Part shown: piece after piece, positions 24,625 to 33,659 of the stretch
Position numbering within the stretch: position 1 is the stretch's first letter
Layout: each line of letters begins with the position of its first letter
NCBI GenBank assembly: GCA_965204655.1
Contig: OZ241998.1
Span: forward strand, 1,984,001 to 2,048,000
DNA from: CATQHL01 sp965204655
Lineage (GTDB): Bacteria > Actinomycetota > Acidimicrobiia > Acidimicrobiales > CATQHL01
Length of the DNA: 64,000 bases
Direction of reading: 5' to 3'
Notes under the pieces: generated by a model
Seen by the model: only the letters and a program-made list of their open reading frames with translations
Database searches by the model: none
What the model was told of the DNA's origin: nothing
Made by a program: the position numbers and the translations under genes

Positions 24625-26430
24625 GTGGCTGCAGCGGACATTGGAGAACTGCCGAAGTTCCCAGCGCCCGACCGCGCCCGCTGGGAGGCGGCGGCTCGCA
24701 AGGCGTCGGGCGGTTTGCCTCCCGAAGACCTGACGCCGACCTCCGCTGACGGCATCAATATCCAGCCTCTCTACACGGCGGACGACGCCGACCTCGTACA
24801 CCTCCGCCCGAACCTGCTCGACGCACCGCCATTCACCAGGGGCGTCACCCGTCTGGGGGGGCGTTGGGATCTACGACAGCGCCACGACCTGGACGGCGAG
24901 GTTTCCTCGTCGGCCGTCTCCCCGTCCGTCTCGCCGTCGGAGACTGGAAGTGCGTACTCTCCGTCGGCAGTCGCCGAGGCCATTAGGGAAGACCTGAACG
25001 GGGGCGTGACGTCGATCTGGCTGCGGCTGCTTTCGCCCCCCGCTGCGGACTCGCTCGGAGAAGCGCTGGCGGGCGTAGACCTGCAGGAGACGCCGGTGGT
25101 CGTGGACGGGGGGCCTTGGTACATTGCGGCTGCCCGTGCGTTGAGCGAAGCCACCGACGACGCTCTTACCCTCGCTTCTGCTCCCGCCGACCCGCTCGGC
25201 GCCCTGGCTCGCTACGGCTGGCTGACCGAGCCTCTTGACGCAACCTTGGACGCCTTGGGAGAGCGAATGGCTGACCTAATTCGCCGTCTGCCCTCTTCGG
25301 TGAAGACTTCGGAGGCTTCCGGTGGAGCGGCTCAGCAGCCGCCTCGCCCGCCGCGGCCCCCGCAGTCCCTCCGAGCGCCGCAGCCCACCCGGGCGATCTG
25401 TCTGGACGCAACTCCCTATGCCGACGCTGGCGCCTCGCCCGCCTTGGAGATCGCCTGCCTGCTGGCTTCCGGCGCCGCTTACTTGGAGGCCATCTGCGCC
25501 CGAGGTGTGGACGCAGCTGCCGCGGCGGCGCTTATGGAGGCTCGACTCTCCACCACGACCAACCAGTTCACCTCGCTGGTCAAGCTGCGCGCCGCCCGCA
25601 CAGCCTGGGATCGCCTGCTGGTTGAGTGCGGGGTGCCGTCCGCTCTTCGCCTGCCGCTGCGCTGCTGGGCGGTGACGTCCGAAGCGGACATCGCCGCCTT
25701 TGACCCCGCCGTTAACCTCGTCCGCGCCACTATCTCGGCGTTCGCCGCCGTCTGCGGCGGAGCAGACTGTCTGAGCGTGCTGCCGGGGGCGGACGCGGCG
25801 GTCAACCCCGCTGGGCGCGTCCCCGCCGGGCGCTTTCGTACTGGCGAGTACGCCCGCCGCCTCGCTCGCAACGTCAGCCACCTTCTGGCCGAGGAGTCCC
25901 ACCTTGGTGCCGTGAACGACCCCGCCGGGGGATCGTGGTATGTGGAGACCTACACGCAGCGTCTTGCGGCGGCAGCTTGGGATCGTTTCAGGGAGATCTC
26001 TGCTAGGGGAGGTCTGCCCGTCTGTTTGCTGGACGGTTCCCTCGCAGCCGACGTTCTGTCTGCTTGGCAGCAGCGGCTGGACAAACTGGCTGCTGGCAGC
26101 GAACGGGTGGTGGGCGTCACGCATTATCTCCCCAAGTCGGAGGGCGCATCCGCTGTCGCACTAGATCCCGTATCGGGTGCGGTCGCCCCTGTATCGGGTG
26201 GTGCTGCTGGCGCTGCCGCCGCACCGGGTGGTGCCGCTGTATCGGATATCGCCGCTGGCGCTGCCACCGCGGGTGGTGCCGCCGCTGGCGCTGCCGCCGC
26301 ATCGGGTGGTGCCGCCGGCGGGCTTGAGTGGAGCGTCCCTGAGCCTATGGTGACTACTGGCGTCAGCATCCCGCCCCTGCCCCTGCGCCGTCCCCAGCCC
26401 GATCACGTCCCTGCGAAGAGCAACGGCTGA
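24625..26430 (+). CDS. mutA: Methylmalonyl-CoA mutase, small (beta) subunit
   Basis: A 601-aa GTG-start protein with the mutase TIM-barrel fold (INIQPLYTADDAD, FTRGVTRLGGRWDLRQRHD, ETYTQRLAAAAWDRF) but no functional B12-binding DxHxxG, as expected of the non-catalytic partner. The C-terminal ~90 residues are Gly/Ala-rich low-complexity repeats (AAGAAAA, GGAAAGAAAASGG) in place of a cobalamin domain. The stop overlaps the mutB start by one base (TGATG). It forms a heterodimer with MutB in the isomerisation of (R)-methylmalonyl-CoA and succinyl-CoA. Confidence 0.92.
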   Translation: MAAADIGELPKFPAPDRARWEAAARKASGGLPPEDLTPTSADGINIQPLYTADDADLVHLRPNLLDAPPFTRGVTRLGGRWDLRQRHDLDGEVSSSAVSPSVSPSETGSAYSPSAVAEAIREDLNGGVTSIWLRLLSPPAADSLGEALAGVDLQETPVVVDGGPWYIAAARALSEATDDALTLASAPADPLGALARYGWLTEPLDATLDALGERMADLIRRLPSSVKTSEASGGAAQQPPRPPRPPQSLRAPQPTRAICLDATPYADAGASPALEIACLLASGAAYLEAICARGVDAAAAAALMEARLSTTTNQFTSLVKLRAARTAWDRLLVECGVPSALRLPLRCWAVTSEADIAAFDPAVNLVRATISAFAAVCGGADCLSVLPGADAAVNPAGRVPAGRFRTGEYARRLARNVSHLLAEESHLGAVNDPAGGSWYVETYTQRLAAAAWDRFREISARGGLPVCLLDGSLAADVLSAWQQRLDKLAAGSERVVGVTHYLPKSEGASAVALDPVSGAVAPVSGGAAGAAAAPGGAAVSDIAAGAATAGGAAAGAAAASGGAAGGLEWSVPEPMVTTGVSIPPLPLRRPQPDHVPAKSNG

Positions 26431-28628
26431 TGAGCGTCCTCCCCGACTTCGCCTCCATTCCCTGGGAGCAGACTCCCCCCGCTCCTCCTGCGTCCGCTCT
26501 TCCCGTGTCCCCCGTTCCTCCCGCGCCCCCCACGCCTTCCGATCCTTCCACCCCTTCCGATCCGCTCCAAACCCCCGAAGGCATACCCATCAAATCCGTC
26601 TACAACCCCTCCGATATTGCAGATCTGGACTTCGTTCACACCTACCCGGGCATCCCGCCGTACCTCCGCGGCCCCTACGCCACTATGTACCTCACCCGTC
26701 CCTGGACGATTCGCCAGTACGCCGGTTTTTCCACGGCAGAGGAGTCCAACGCTTTCTACCGACGCAACCTCGCCGCCGGTCAGCGCGGCCTCTCAGTGGC
26801 CTTCGACCTCCCTACGCATCGGGGATACGATTCCGACAACCCGCGGGTAGCCGGCGACGTGGGTATGGCCGGGGTGGCCGTCGACTCCGTGGAGGATATG
26901 CGTGTTCTTTTTGAAGGTATACCACTGGATCGAATGAGCGTTTCCATGACTATGAACGGCGCCGTCCTGCCGGTTATGGCCATGTACATAGTGGCTGCGG
27001 AGGAGCAGGGTGTTAGTCCAGAGGCGCTCACGGGAACCATACAGAACGACATTCTCAAAGAATTCATGGTGCGGAACACATACATATACCCACCCCGACC
27101 TTCCATGAGGATCGTCTCCGACATCTTCGCGTACACCTCCCAGCGGATGCCCCGCTACAACTCCATATCCGTTTCCGGCTACCACATGCAGGAAGCGGGT
27201 GCGACCGCCGATCTGGAGTTGGCGTACACGCTGGCTGACGGTCTGGAGTACGTCCGCTGCGGGTTGGACGCTGGACTAGACATAGATGACTTCGCCCCCC
27301 GTCTCAGCTTTTTCTGGGGTATTGGGATGAATTTTTTTATGGAAGTCGCCAAGTTGAGGGCGGCCCGCCTTCTCTGGGCGAGCCTCATCGCCCAATTTGA
27401 GCCTCGCAACCCTCGCTCTCTCTCGCTCCGGGCGCACTCCCAGACCTCCGGTTGGAGCCTCACCGCAACTGACGTCTACAACAACGTGGCGCGCACCTGC
27501 CTAGAAGCGATGGCCGCAACCCAAGGGCATACCCAGTCGCTGCACACCAACTCATTTGATGAAGCCCTGGCGCTGCCTACCGACGAATCGGCCCGCATCG
27601 CCCGCAACACCCAACTCGTCCTGCAGCACGAAAGCGGTACCTGCGCGCCGGTCGACCCCTGGGGCGGCAGCTATTACGTGGAGCGTCTTACGGCTGATCT
27701 GGCTGTCCGGGCTTCCGAACACATGAAGGAGGTGGAGGAGATGGGGGGGATGGCCGCCGCCATAGAAGCCGGTGTGCCCAAGATGCGCATAGAGCAGGCA
27801 GCCACCCGCACTCAAGCTCGCATTGATGCCGGCCTACAGGCGGTGATCGGCGTGAACCGCTATCAGCTCTCAGAGAGCGACGACGTGGAAGTGCTGAGAA
27901 TCGACAACGCCGAAGCGGTAGCCGCTCAGAGCGCCCGGCTGAGGCAGGTGCGCGCCGAGCGCTGCGCCGAGCGCTGCTCGGGAGCCTTGACCGCCTTGAC
28001 CGCCTGCGCCGAAGACGGACGGGGCAACCTCCTGGATTTGGCAGTGCAGGCAGCCCGCGCCCGGGCGACCGTCGGGGAGATTAGCAGCGCCCTGGAAGCG
28101 GTCTGGGGTCGGCACAGGGCGGAAATCCGTAGCATTTCGGGTGTGTACGGCGAGATTGTCGACGACGGCGCAAGCGTGTCCTTTGAAGCGCTGCGGCGCA
28201 AGGTGGAGTCGTTCGCCCAAGCTCAGGGCCGCCGCCCGCGCATCCTCGTGGCCAAGATCGGCCAAGACGGCCACGACCGCGGCCAGAAAGTGGTAGCCAG
28301 CGGTTACGCCGATGCTGGGTTCGACGTGGACATCGGGCCGCTCTTCCAGACGCCGGCCGAGGTCGCCCGCTCGGCGGTTGAGAACGACGTGCACATCATC
28401 GGGGTGTCCTCCCTGGCGGCTGGGCATCTCACTCACGTCCCCGAGGTTCTAGCGGTGCTGTCCGAGTTGGGACGGCCAGACATAATGGTGGTGGTGGGCG
28501 GCGTGATCCCTGAAGACGACGTGCCTGTTCTGCTGGAGGCGGGTGTCTCGGCGGTGTTCGGCCCGGGCACTTCCATCGCTGCCGCAGCGGAGGAACTGCT
28601 CGACAGGTTGCTTCGGCGGTTCTCATGA
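26430..28628 (+). CDS. mutB: Methylmalonyl-CoA mutase, large (alpha) subunit
   Basis: A 732-aa protein. The N-terminal Pro-rich tail leads to the substrate barrel (YPGIPPYLRGPYATMY, RPWTIRQYAGFSTAEESNAFYRRNLAAGQRGLSVAFDLPTHRGYDSD) and the C-terminal cobalamin domain with GQDGHDRGQKV (DxHxxG, His ligand to cobalt) and SSLAAGHLTHVPEV. It is translationally coupled to mutA, and meaB follows. The pathway is propionate and branched-chain or odd-chain fatty acid degradation, or the reverse direction for propionyl units. Confidence 0.97.
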   Translation: MSVLPDFASIPWEQTPPAPPASALPVSPVPPAPPTPSDPSTPSDPLQTPEGIPIKSVYNPSDIADLDFVHTYPGIPPYLRGPYATMYLTRPWTIRQYAGFSTAEESNAFYRRNLAAGQRGLSVAFDLPTHRGYDSDNPRVAGDVGMAGVAVDSVEDMRVLFEGIPLDRMSVSMTMNGAVLPVMAMYIVAAEEQGVSPEALTGTIQNDILKEFMVRNTYIYPPRPSMRIVSDIFAYTSQRMPRYNSISVSGYHMQEAGATADLELAYTLADGLEYVRCGLDAGLDIDDFAPRLSFFWGIGMNFFMEVAKLRAARLLWASLIAQFEPRNPRSLSLRAHSQTSGWSLTATDVYNNVARTCLEAMAATQGHTQSLHTNSFDEALALPTDESARIARNTQLVLQHESGTCAPVDPWGGSYYVERLTADLAVRASEHMKEVEEMGGMAAAIEAGVPKMRIEQAATRTQARIDAGLQAVIGVNRYQLSESDDVEVLRIDNAEAVAAQSARLRQVRAERCAERCSGALTALTACAEDGRGNLLDLAVQAARARATVGEISSALEAVWGRHRAEIRSISGVYGEIVDDGASVSFEALRRKVESFAQAQGRRPRILVAKIGQDGHDRGQKVVASGYADAGFDVDIGPLFQTPAEVARSAVENDVHIIGVSSLAAGHLTHVPEVLAVLSELGRPDIMVVVGGVIPEDDVPVLLEAGVSAVFGPGTSIAAAAEELLDRLLRRFS

Positions 28629-28647
28629 GAAGTCGCGGTCTGTAGGC

Positions 28648-29664
28648 GTGAGCAGCCGCTCTCTGCCGCCGGCGGACGAATATATAGAAGGGGTGCGTTC
28701 CGGCAGCTTGAGTTGGCTGGCCCGCGCCATCACCCTCGTGGAGAGCACTAACGAAGAACATCATCGCGTGGCGCTGTCTGTTCTCCGCAGCCTCAGCGAA
28801 AGCGCCGACGGCAAGCCCGAGGCAGCCGCCGCTTCTGCGCATCGGGTCGGGGTGACCGGCGCGCCCGCTGCGGGCAAGAGCACGTTCCTAGATGCCCTGG
28901 GGGAGCGTCTCTGCGAGCAGGGTCGTCGGGTGGCGGTGCTGGCTGTAGACCCTTCCAGCGCCGTAGGGGGAGGTTCTATTCTGGGCGACAAGACGCGCAT
29001 GAGCCGCTTGGCCGCCAACCCGTCGGCGTTCGTGCGTCCTTCGCCGTCGGGCGGCGCTCAAAGCGGCGTCACCGGCACCACCCTCGAAGCCATCCTCCTC
29101 CTGGAATACGTCGGCTTTGACGTTATTTTCGTGGAGACCGTGGGAGCAGGCCAGTCCACTCTGGGGGTGGCCGACCTCACCGACAGCGTGCTCACCCTGG
29201 TGGCTCCAGACGCCGGTGACGACCTGCAGGGGATCAAGCGCGGTCTCCTGGAGCTAACCGACGTGTTGATGATCAACAAGGCCGACGGCGAAGGGTTGCG
29301 GGCGGCTCGCCGCACGGCGGCCAACTACGAATCGGCTCTGAGGTTGCTGCGTCCCTCCGTCGGTGGCTGGCGGACGCCAGTGCTGACGGCCAGCGCCCTT
29401 GAGGGCACGGGCATAGAGGAGGTCTGGGAGCGTCTCTGCGAACACCGCAGCGCTCTCTCGGTGGGCGGCCACTGGGCAAAACGCCGAGGAGAGCAGCGAG
29501 TCCGCTGGATGTGGCACCTCATTGAGAGGGGCGTGCTCGCCGCCTTCCGCCGCCGCTCGCAGGCGCCCGCCGACATCGGCGAGATCATTGAGGATGTTCG
29601 GTCGGGCAGGCTGCTGCCCGCTCAGGCCGCCGCCCGCATGACATCTTCGCTAGGCGCTTCATGA
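28648..29664 (+). CDS. meaB: MeaB/ArgK-family G3E GTPase, mutase chaperone
   Basis: About 338 aa from GTG 28648 (the frame is also open upstream inside mutB). Walker A GAPAAGKST, Walker B FVETVGAGQS and the NKAD specificity motif (MINKADGEG) are present, as is FVRPSPSGGAQSGV. MeaB protects and gates cofactor loading of methylmalonyl-CoA mutase in a GTP-dependent way. It lies 19 bp after mutB, completing the mutAB-meaB operon. Confidence 0.95.
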   Translation: MSSRSLPPADEYIEGVRSGSLSWLARAITLVESTNEEHHRVALSVLRSLSESADGKPEAAAASAHRVGVTGAPAAGKSTFLDALGERLCEQGRRVAVLAVDPSSAVGGGSILGDKTRMSRLAANPSAFVRPSPSGGAQSGVTGTTLEAILLLEYVGFDVIFVETVGAGQSTLGVADLTDSVLTLVAPDAGDDLQGIKRGLLELTDVLMINKADGEGLRAARRTAANYESALRLLRPSVGGWRTPVLTASALEGTGIEEVWERLCEHRSALSVGGHWAKRRGEQRVRWMWHLIERGVLAAFRRRSQAPADIGEIIEDVRSGRLLPAQAAARMTSSLGAS

Positions 29665-29795
29665 GCGCATAGAGCGCTCTGGGCGCTCTGCGGCTTTCTT
29701 ACTGAATCCTTACTTCCCTTACCTTAATTTAGGCGTTTCTCGGCTAATATTTTCTTAGTGAGCACCGCCATTTCGGCAATTGAAGGGAGAGACCA

Positions 29796-31628
29796 TTGAA
29801 GCAGGCAAGGAGAGCAAGCCGGGAGCAGACAACCCCTAACTTCGGGCGCAGTGGCCGTTTCCGCAAAGGCCGAGGCAAGTTGGCGGCTGCCTTGCTGTGC
29901 CTGTTTTCGCTTGCGGCAGTCGGCTGCATGCGTGCGGATATGTCCATCGTTGTAGACGATTCCGACGTTGACCTCGGAATCCGGATGACCGCAGCGCCGT
30001 TCCTTGCCAATCTCAGCGGAGACGGACTCTGGGATAGTGTCCTGGAAGACTCCGAATCGTTCTTGGAAATAGAGGGCTTCTCGGATTTCCAAGTGGAGGA
30101 AGTCTCTGATCCGGACGGCTGGACGGGCGTTTTCGCGAGAGTCAAAGTTCCTACTGCCAGAATGCTCACAGAGACCATTTACAGGTCGCCTACCGACAGA
30201 CCTCAGATAAAGAGGACAGCCACTGGGTGGCATTTCTATTGGCAACCCGGCGATCCCCCCGATTCGATGGGAATGAACGACTCCTTTGGCGACTTCAATC
30301 CTCGCAATAGAGTTGATGATTATTCCGGGAAGGCCATTGATCCTTCCTACGAGGGCAAGGCCATTGAACCTTCCTACGAGGGCAACATTCCCTGGAAGTC
30401 GTCTGAACCTTATAGCAAAGGCTTTGGCGTCCCTGACAAAGACTGCGACTGTCCGAGAAAGGGCTTCGGCCCTCGCGGCGAATTTGATTCTTTTAGGAAA
30501 GACGACTTTTCTAAAGAGGACTACGAATCATTTTGGAAAGAGTTTGGTGAATCCTCCTGGAAAGATTTTGAGACACCCCGCAGTTCTGAAGATTACTCCT
30601 GGGATGATTTCAATTCTTTTTGGGAAGAGTTCGCTCCTCGCTTCGGAGATACTGAACCCTCTTCGGAAGGTTCTGATCTGTCCTGGGAAGACTTCATTTC
30701 CTTATGGGAAGGCTTCACTTCTGGTCTAGGGGGATCCGGTCTTTCTGAATCCGGTCTTTCCGTAGAAGACTTCGGTTTCCTCCAAGAAGGTTCTGACCTT
30801 TCTTTGGAAGATTTTCTCCCCTTATTGGAAGATATGGCCCCGCTCTTAGGGGACTTAGACATTTTCCAAGATGACTTAGACATTTTCCAAGATAGCGAGA
30901 ACCGTCGTGATGAAGACCGCAACGATTCTGCTTGGAGGCCAACCAATTACGCGAGAAACGAATCGGATGTTTCCCGCACAGATCTGCTTCTTGCCATGGA
31001 AGACGAGGACTGGCACGCGGAGGACTTCGGTGAGGATTCCGACGTCTTTGACATGGAGGACTGGGACTGGAGCGACTGGGGCTTGGATGACTGGGGCTTG
31101 GACTCAACAGACTTCGAGTTCAGCATGAGATATTCGGTAACTCTTCCAGGACAACTCGTAGAGAGCAGCAGTGACAACGTCACATTCGACGGAGACAACT
31201 CCACTGCGTGGTGGAGTGTTGACATCAATGATTCCAATGTGGTGCTCGAACTAACAACCACAACTGAAACCACGGACTCACGGGACAGGTTGGGGTTGTC
31301 CTGGATTCTGGTAATCATCTTCGCCGGACTTGGCTTCATTGCTCTAGTGACCTTCCTTCTGATCTTCCTGAAAAGAAACAGGAGCGGCAAGGTTGAGGAA
31401 CCTGAGCAGCCTGAGGACGACAGCCCAGACGACGGCGATTCGGACGATTCCCCAGAGGGCGATCTCTCAGAGGATGATGATCCCCAAGATTCCTCAGAGG
31501 ATGACTCCCCAGACGACGACGATCCGCCCGACAGCCCGTCGGATGATTCCTCGTCTCCAGACTCCGATTCTGAGGATTCCCCCGCCGCTTCGGATGACTC
31601 CACCTCGGACGACTCCTCAACGCCCTGA
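29796..31628 (+). CDS. LppM-like lipoprotein/membrane protein with extended acidic repeats
   Basis: 610 aa from TTG 29796 with GGGAGA upstream. The N-terminal basic segment leads to a lipobox (LAAVGCMRADMSIVV). The VGCMRADMSIVVDDS...D start and the C-terminal strand region plus one TM (WILVIIFAGLGFIALVTFLLIF) match the LppM-like protein encoded at 32744. About residues 160-400 are a unique acidic, aromatic insertion of imperfect repeats (DSFRKDDFSKEDYESFWKEF, SWDDFNSFWEEFAPRFG, SWEDFISLWEGF, DIFQDDLDIFQD). After the TM comes a D/S/P-rich tail (~80 residues, e.g. SEDDDPQDSSEDDSPDD). The extreme negative charge suggests cation binding or an extended surface stalk; function unknown. Confidence 0.75.
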   Translation: MKQARRASREQTTPNFGRSGRFRKGRGKLAAALLCLFSLAAVGCMRADMSIVVDDSDVDLGIRMTAAPFLANLSGDGLWDSVLEDSESFLEIEGFSDFQVEEVSDPDGWTGVFARVKVPTARMLTETIYRSPTDRPQIKRTATGWHFYWQPGDPPDSMGMNDSFGDFNPRNRVDDYSGKAIDPSYEGKAIEPSYEGNIPWKSSEPYSKGFGVPDKDCDCPRKGFGPRGEFDSFRKDDFSKEDYESFWKEFGESSWKDFETPRSSEDYSWDDFNSFWEEFAPRFGDTEPSSEGSDLSWEDFISLWEGFTSGLGGSGLSESGLSVEDFGFLQEGSDLSLEDFLPLLEDMAPLLGDLDIFQDDLDIFQDSENRRDEDRNDSAWRPTNYARNESDVSRTDLLLAMEDEDWHAEDFGEDSDVFDMEDWDWSDWGLDDWGLDSTDFEFSMRYSVTLPGQLVESSSDNVTFDGDNSTAWWSVDINDSNVVLELTTTTETTDSRDRLGLSWILVIIFAGLGFIALVTFLLIFLKRNRSGKVEEPEQPEDDSPDDGDSDDSPEGDLSEDDDPQDSSEDDSPDDDDPPDSPSDDSSSPDSDSEDSPAASDDSTSDDSSTP

Positions 31629-31650
31629 ACCCCTCTTCCGACCGATGCCA

Positions 31651-31670
31651 TATATGTAATCACATATAAT
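31651..31670 (+). promoter_or_regulatory. Palindromic operator overlapping -10 of the XRE/nucleotidyltransferase operon
   Basis: TATATGT (31651-31657) and ACATATA (31662-31668) are perfect 7-bp arms around AATC. A -10 TATAAT (31665-31670) overlaps the right arm, and the XRE start ATG is at 31689. This placement is typical of autoregulated toxin-antitoxin promoters. No good -35 is visible. Confidence 0.6.
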
Positions 31671-31688
31671 TGCGCGCGGCGGCGTAGA

Positions 31689-32045
31689 ATGCAAGGCGTG
31701 CGCGAGGTTGACCCTGCCCGCTGGGGCGTGTATGCGATCATTCGTGAGGCTCGCCGCGAAGCCAACTTGACGCAGGCGGAGTTGGCAAGACGTTCGGGAG
31801 TTTCTCAGTCACAAATCAGCCAGTACGAGCGCGGCTTGGTGCTGCCGGAGATAGCGACTTTGACTCGCTTGGTGGAGGCTTGTGGCATGACCCTCGATCT
31901 GCAGCTCCGAGACGGCCCGCGGGAGGAAGTCGTTTCATCCACAGCCCTCTCTCAGTCGGTGACCGAGCGTTTGGACGCCAACAGTTCCTGGAGTGCGTTC
32001 ATAGCCGACCTAGCCGCTGAGGAATCTGATGAGAAATCCGCCTGA
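31689..32045 (+). CDS. XRE-family HTH regulator (putative antitoxin)
   Basis: A 118-aa protein with an HTH_3 domain at about residues 18-70: REARREANLTQAELARRSGVSQSQISQYERGLVLPEIATLTRLVEACG. The rest is a short acidic tail. It overlaps the nucleotidyltransferase gene (TGATGA), so the two are coupled, and a palindrome sits over its predicted promoter. The likely role is repressor and antitoxin of the pair; this is inferred from arrangement. Confidence 0.8.
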   Translation: MQGVREVDPARWGVYAIIREARREANLTQAELARRSGVSQSQISQYERGLVLPEIATLTRLVEACGMTLDLQLRDGPREEVVSSTALSQSVTERLDANSSWSAFIADLAAEESDEKSA

Positions 32046-32626
32046 TGAGCGACCCCGACGCCCCTCCACTCCGAGTTGACGAAATCATCCGCACGCTGAA
32101 CCGCAGCGGCGTTGAGTACATAGTGATCGGAGGACTGGCCGCCGCCGCTCACGGTTCAGCGCAGGTAACCCGCGACCTCGACATCATCCCCCGCTGGAAA
32201 GAAGAAAACCTCGACCGACTAGCCGACGCACTGAAGGAGATGGGAGCCAAACTCCGTTCTGGCGGACGCACTCCTAGCGACCGTGAGTTGTTGGAGGTAC
32301 CGCTAGACGGAAAGTGGCTGCAGAATGTCTCCATTTCGACATGGCGCACCGACTACGGCGACGTCGACGTCATCTCTTCAACCCCTCGCCTAGGCGGAGG
32401 TCGATTTGCCTATGAAGACCTTTTGACAAGTCGGGACACGATGAATTCGCACGGACTGACCATCTCAGTGGTTGGGCTAGATGATCTGATCGAATCAAAG
32501 CGGGCGCTCCGGCGCCCTCGTGACCTAGCAATGCTCGACGAGCTTTACAGAATAAGAAATCGCAAGTCCTTAGATGAGCATCACGAGGGATCGGCTGGAG
32601 AAAATCCGGAGACTAAGGCCTGCTGA
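32045..32626 (+). CDS. Nucleotidyltransferase-fold protein (putative toxin, AbiEii/MNT-like)
   Basis: A 193-aa protein with the minimal nucleotidyltransferase signature GGLAAAAHGSAQVTRDLDIIP (GG...DxD type) near residue 28, and the third acidic residue in YGDVDVIS. The C-terminal VVGLDDLIESKRALRRPRDLAMLDEL is common in DUF6036-type/AbiEii-like nucleotidyltransferases, whose members can modify tRNA 3' ends and act as toxins. Coupled to an upstream XRE gene. Toxin activity is not shown by sequence alone. Confidence 0.75.
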   Translation: MSDPDAPPLRVDEIIRTLNRSGVEYIVIGGLAAAAHGSAQVTRDLDIIPRWKEENLDRLADALKEMGAKLRSGGRTPSDRELLEVPLDGKWLQNVSISTWRTDYGDVDVISSTPRLGGGRFAYEDLLTSRDTMNSHGLTISVVGLDDLIESKRALRRPRDLAMLDELYRIRNRKSLDEHHEGSAGENPETKAC

Positions 32627-32743
32627 TGGAGTTCAGATTGGGAGCAGTTAACTCACTAGAGGTTGAGTAAAGAGTTGTTAACCAAGAACAACAGAGTTTC
32701 TAAGTTAAGATTTCTGGTTAGTGAATCTTACGGACACCCTTTC

Positions 32744-33604
32744 ATGACGGACTTAAATGCGGCTAACGCCCGTTCACCGCGTCGCATCAAGTTCGCCCTC
32801 CCCTTCTTCCTCCTCCTACTCTCGGTCTTTGCCTTCGGGTGCATACGCTCCAGCATGGTGATCGTGGTTGAGGAATCCGCCGCCGGCTCCCCGTCCGCGG
32901 AATTGAAGGTACGCACCCTCCTTTCCCCTGCGGTGGAAGAACTACTGGCGATTTTTACTGATTTTACTGAACAGGTGAACTCGTCGAACATTACCTTTGA
33001 CCCACCGCTGGAGGGAGCCTCTTGGATTGCGTCCGACCCAGACGGCTGGGAAGGCATTGCCTACGACGTGAGAGGCCCCCTTGAAGACGTCCTTGCCATA
33101 AGCCCCGTGTCAGCGATGGAGGACATGGCTTCTCAAGCGGGTGGCGGATTGTCTCAGGAGGAAGGCGACAACCTGGCAGATGACAACCTGACAATTGAGA
33201 AGACGGACAACGGCTGGAACTTCAGTTGGCAAGTAGAAAACACTGCCGAAGGCGGCCTGACAGATCAGATGGAAGCCGATCTCTCAGCGGTGGGCATAGA
33301 CCTGGACACGTCAGGATTTGAGTTTGACCTCTCCGTTTCTCTGCCTGGCGTACTCGTGGAGACCAACAGCGAAGACGTTTCGAGCAGCCTAGACGCCACC
33401 ACTGCGCGCTGGACAATAAGAGACATGAACGCCTCGCTGGACTTCACTCTGACCACCGAAACCGAAGACATCTCCGAGGAGAGTACGGAAACCGAGGAGG
33501 ATTCCGGAGGGCTGGGCATCGCCTGGGTTCTGACGATCGCCTTCATCGGGATAGCCCTGATCACCCTTTTCTTCTTCCGCATAGACCGCAAGATATCGGT
33601 CTGA
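32744..33604 (+). CDS. LppM-like lipoprotein with C-terminal membrane segment
   Basis: 286 aa from ATG 32744 (frame open from 32663). The signal ends in a lipobox (LLLSVFAFGC), followed by IRSSMVIVVEES, a beta-rich domain with SDPDGWEGIAYDV and WNFSWQVEN, and a C-terminal TM (LGIAWVLTIAFIGIALITLFFF). It is a shorter paralogue of the acidic protein at 29796, lacking the acidic repeat insertion and tail. The XRE/nucleotidyltransferase pair sits between the paralogues and may have inserted there. LppM-type proteins are envelope proteins in Actinobacteria; no function can be assigned. Confidence 0.75.
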   Translation: MTDLNAANARSPRRIKFALPFFLLLLSVFAFGCIRSSMVIVVEESAAGSPSAELKVRTLLSPAVEELLAIFTDFTEQVNSSNITFDPPLEGASWIASDPDGWEGIAYDVRGPLEDVLAISPVSAMEDMASQAGGGLSQEEGDNLADDNLTIEKTDNGWNFSWQVENTAEGGLTDQMEADLSAVGIDLDTSGFEFDLSVSLPGVLVETNSEDVSSSLDATTARWTIRDMNASLDFTLTTETEDISEESTETEEDSGGLGIAWVLTIAFIGIALITLFFFRIDRKISV

Positions 33605-33659
33605 AGCAGCGGGCCGTCCGCCCGCAGCGGTGCGTCTCCCTTAAGGGCGTCCGCCCCGC

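Noticed and set aside
26161..26330. GC-rich imperfect repeats at the 3' end of mutA as a separate element
   Set aside because: They encode a Gly/Ala-rich tail in frame with mutA and are best explained as low-complexity coding sequence.
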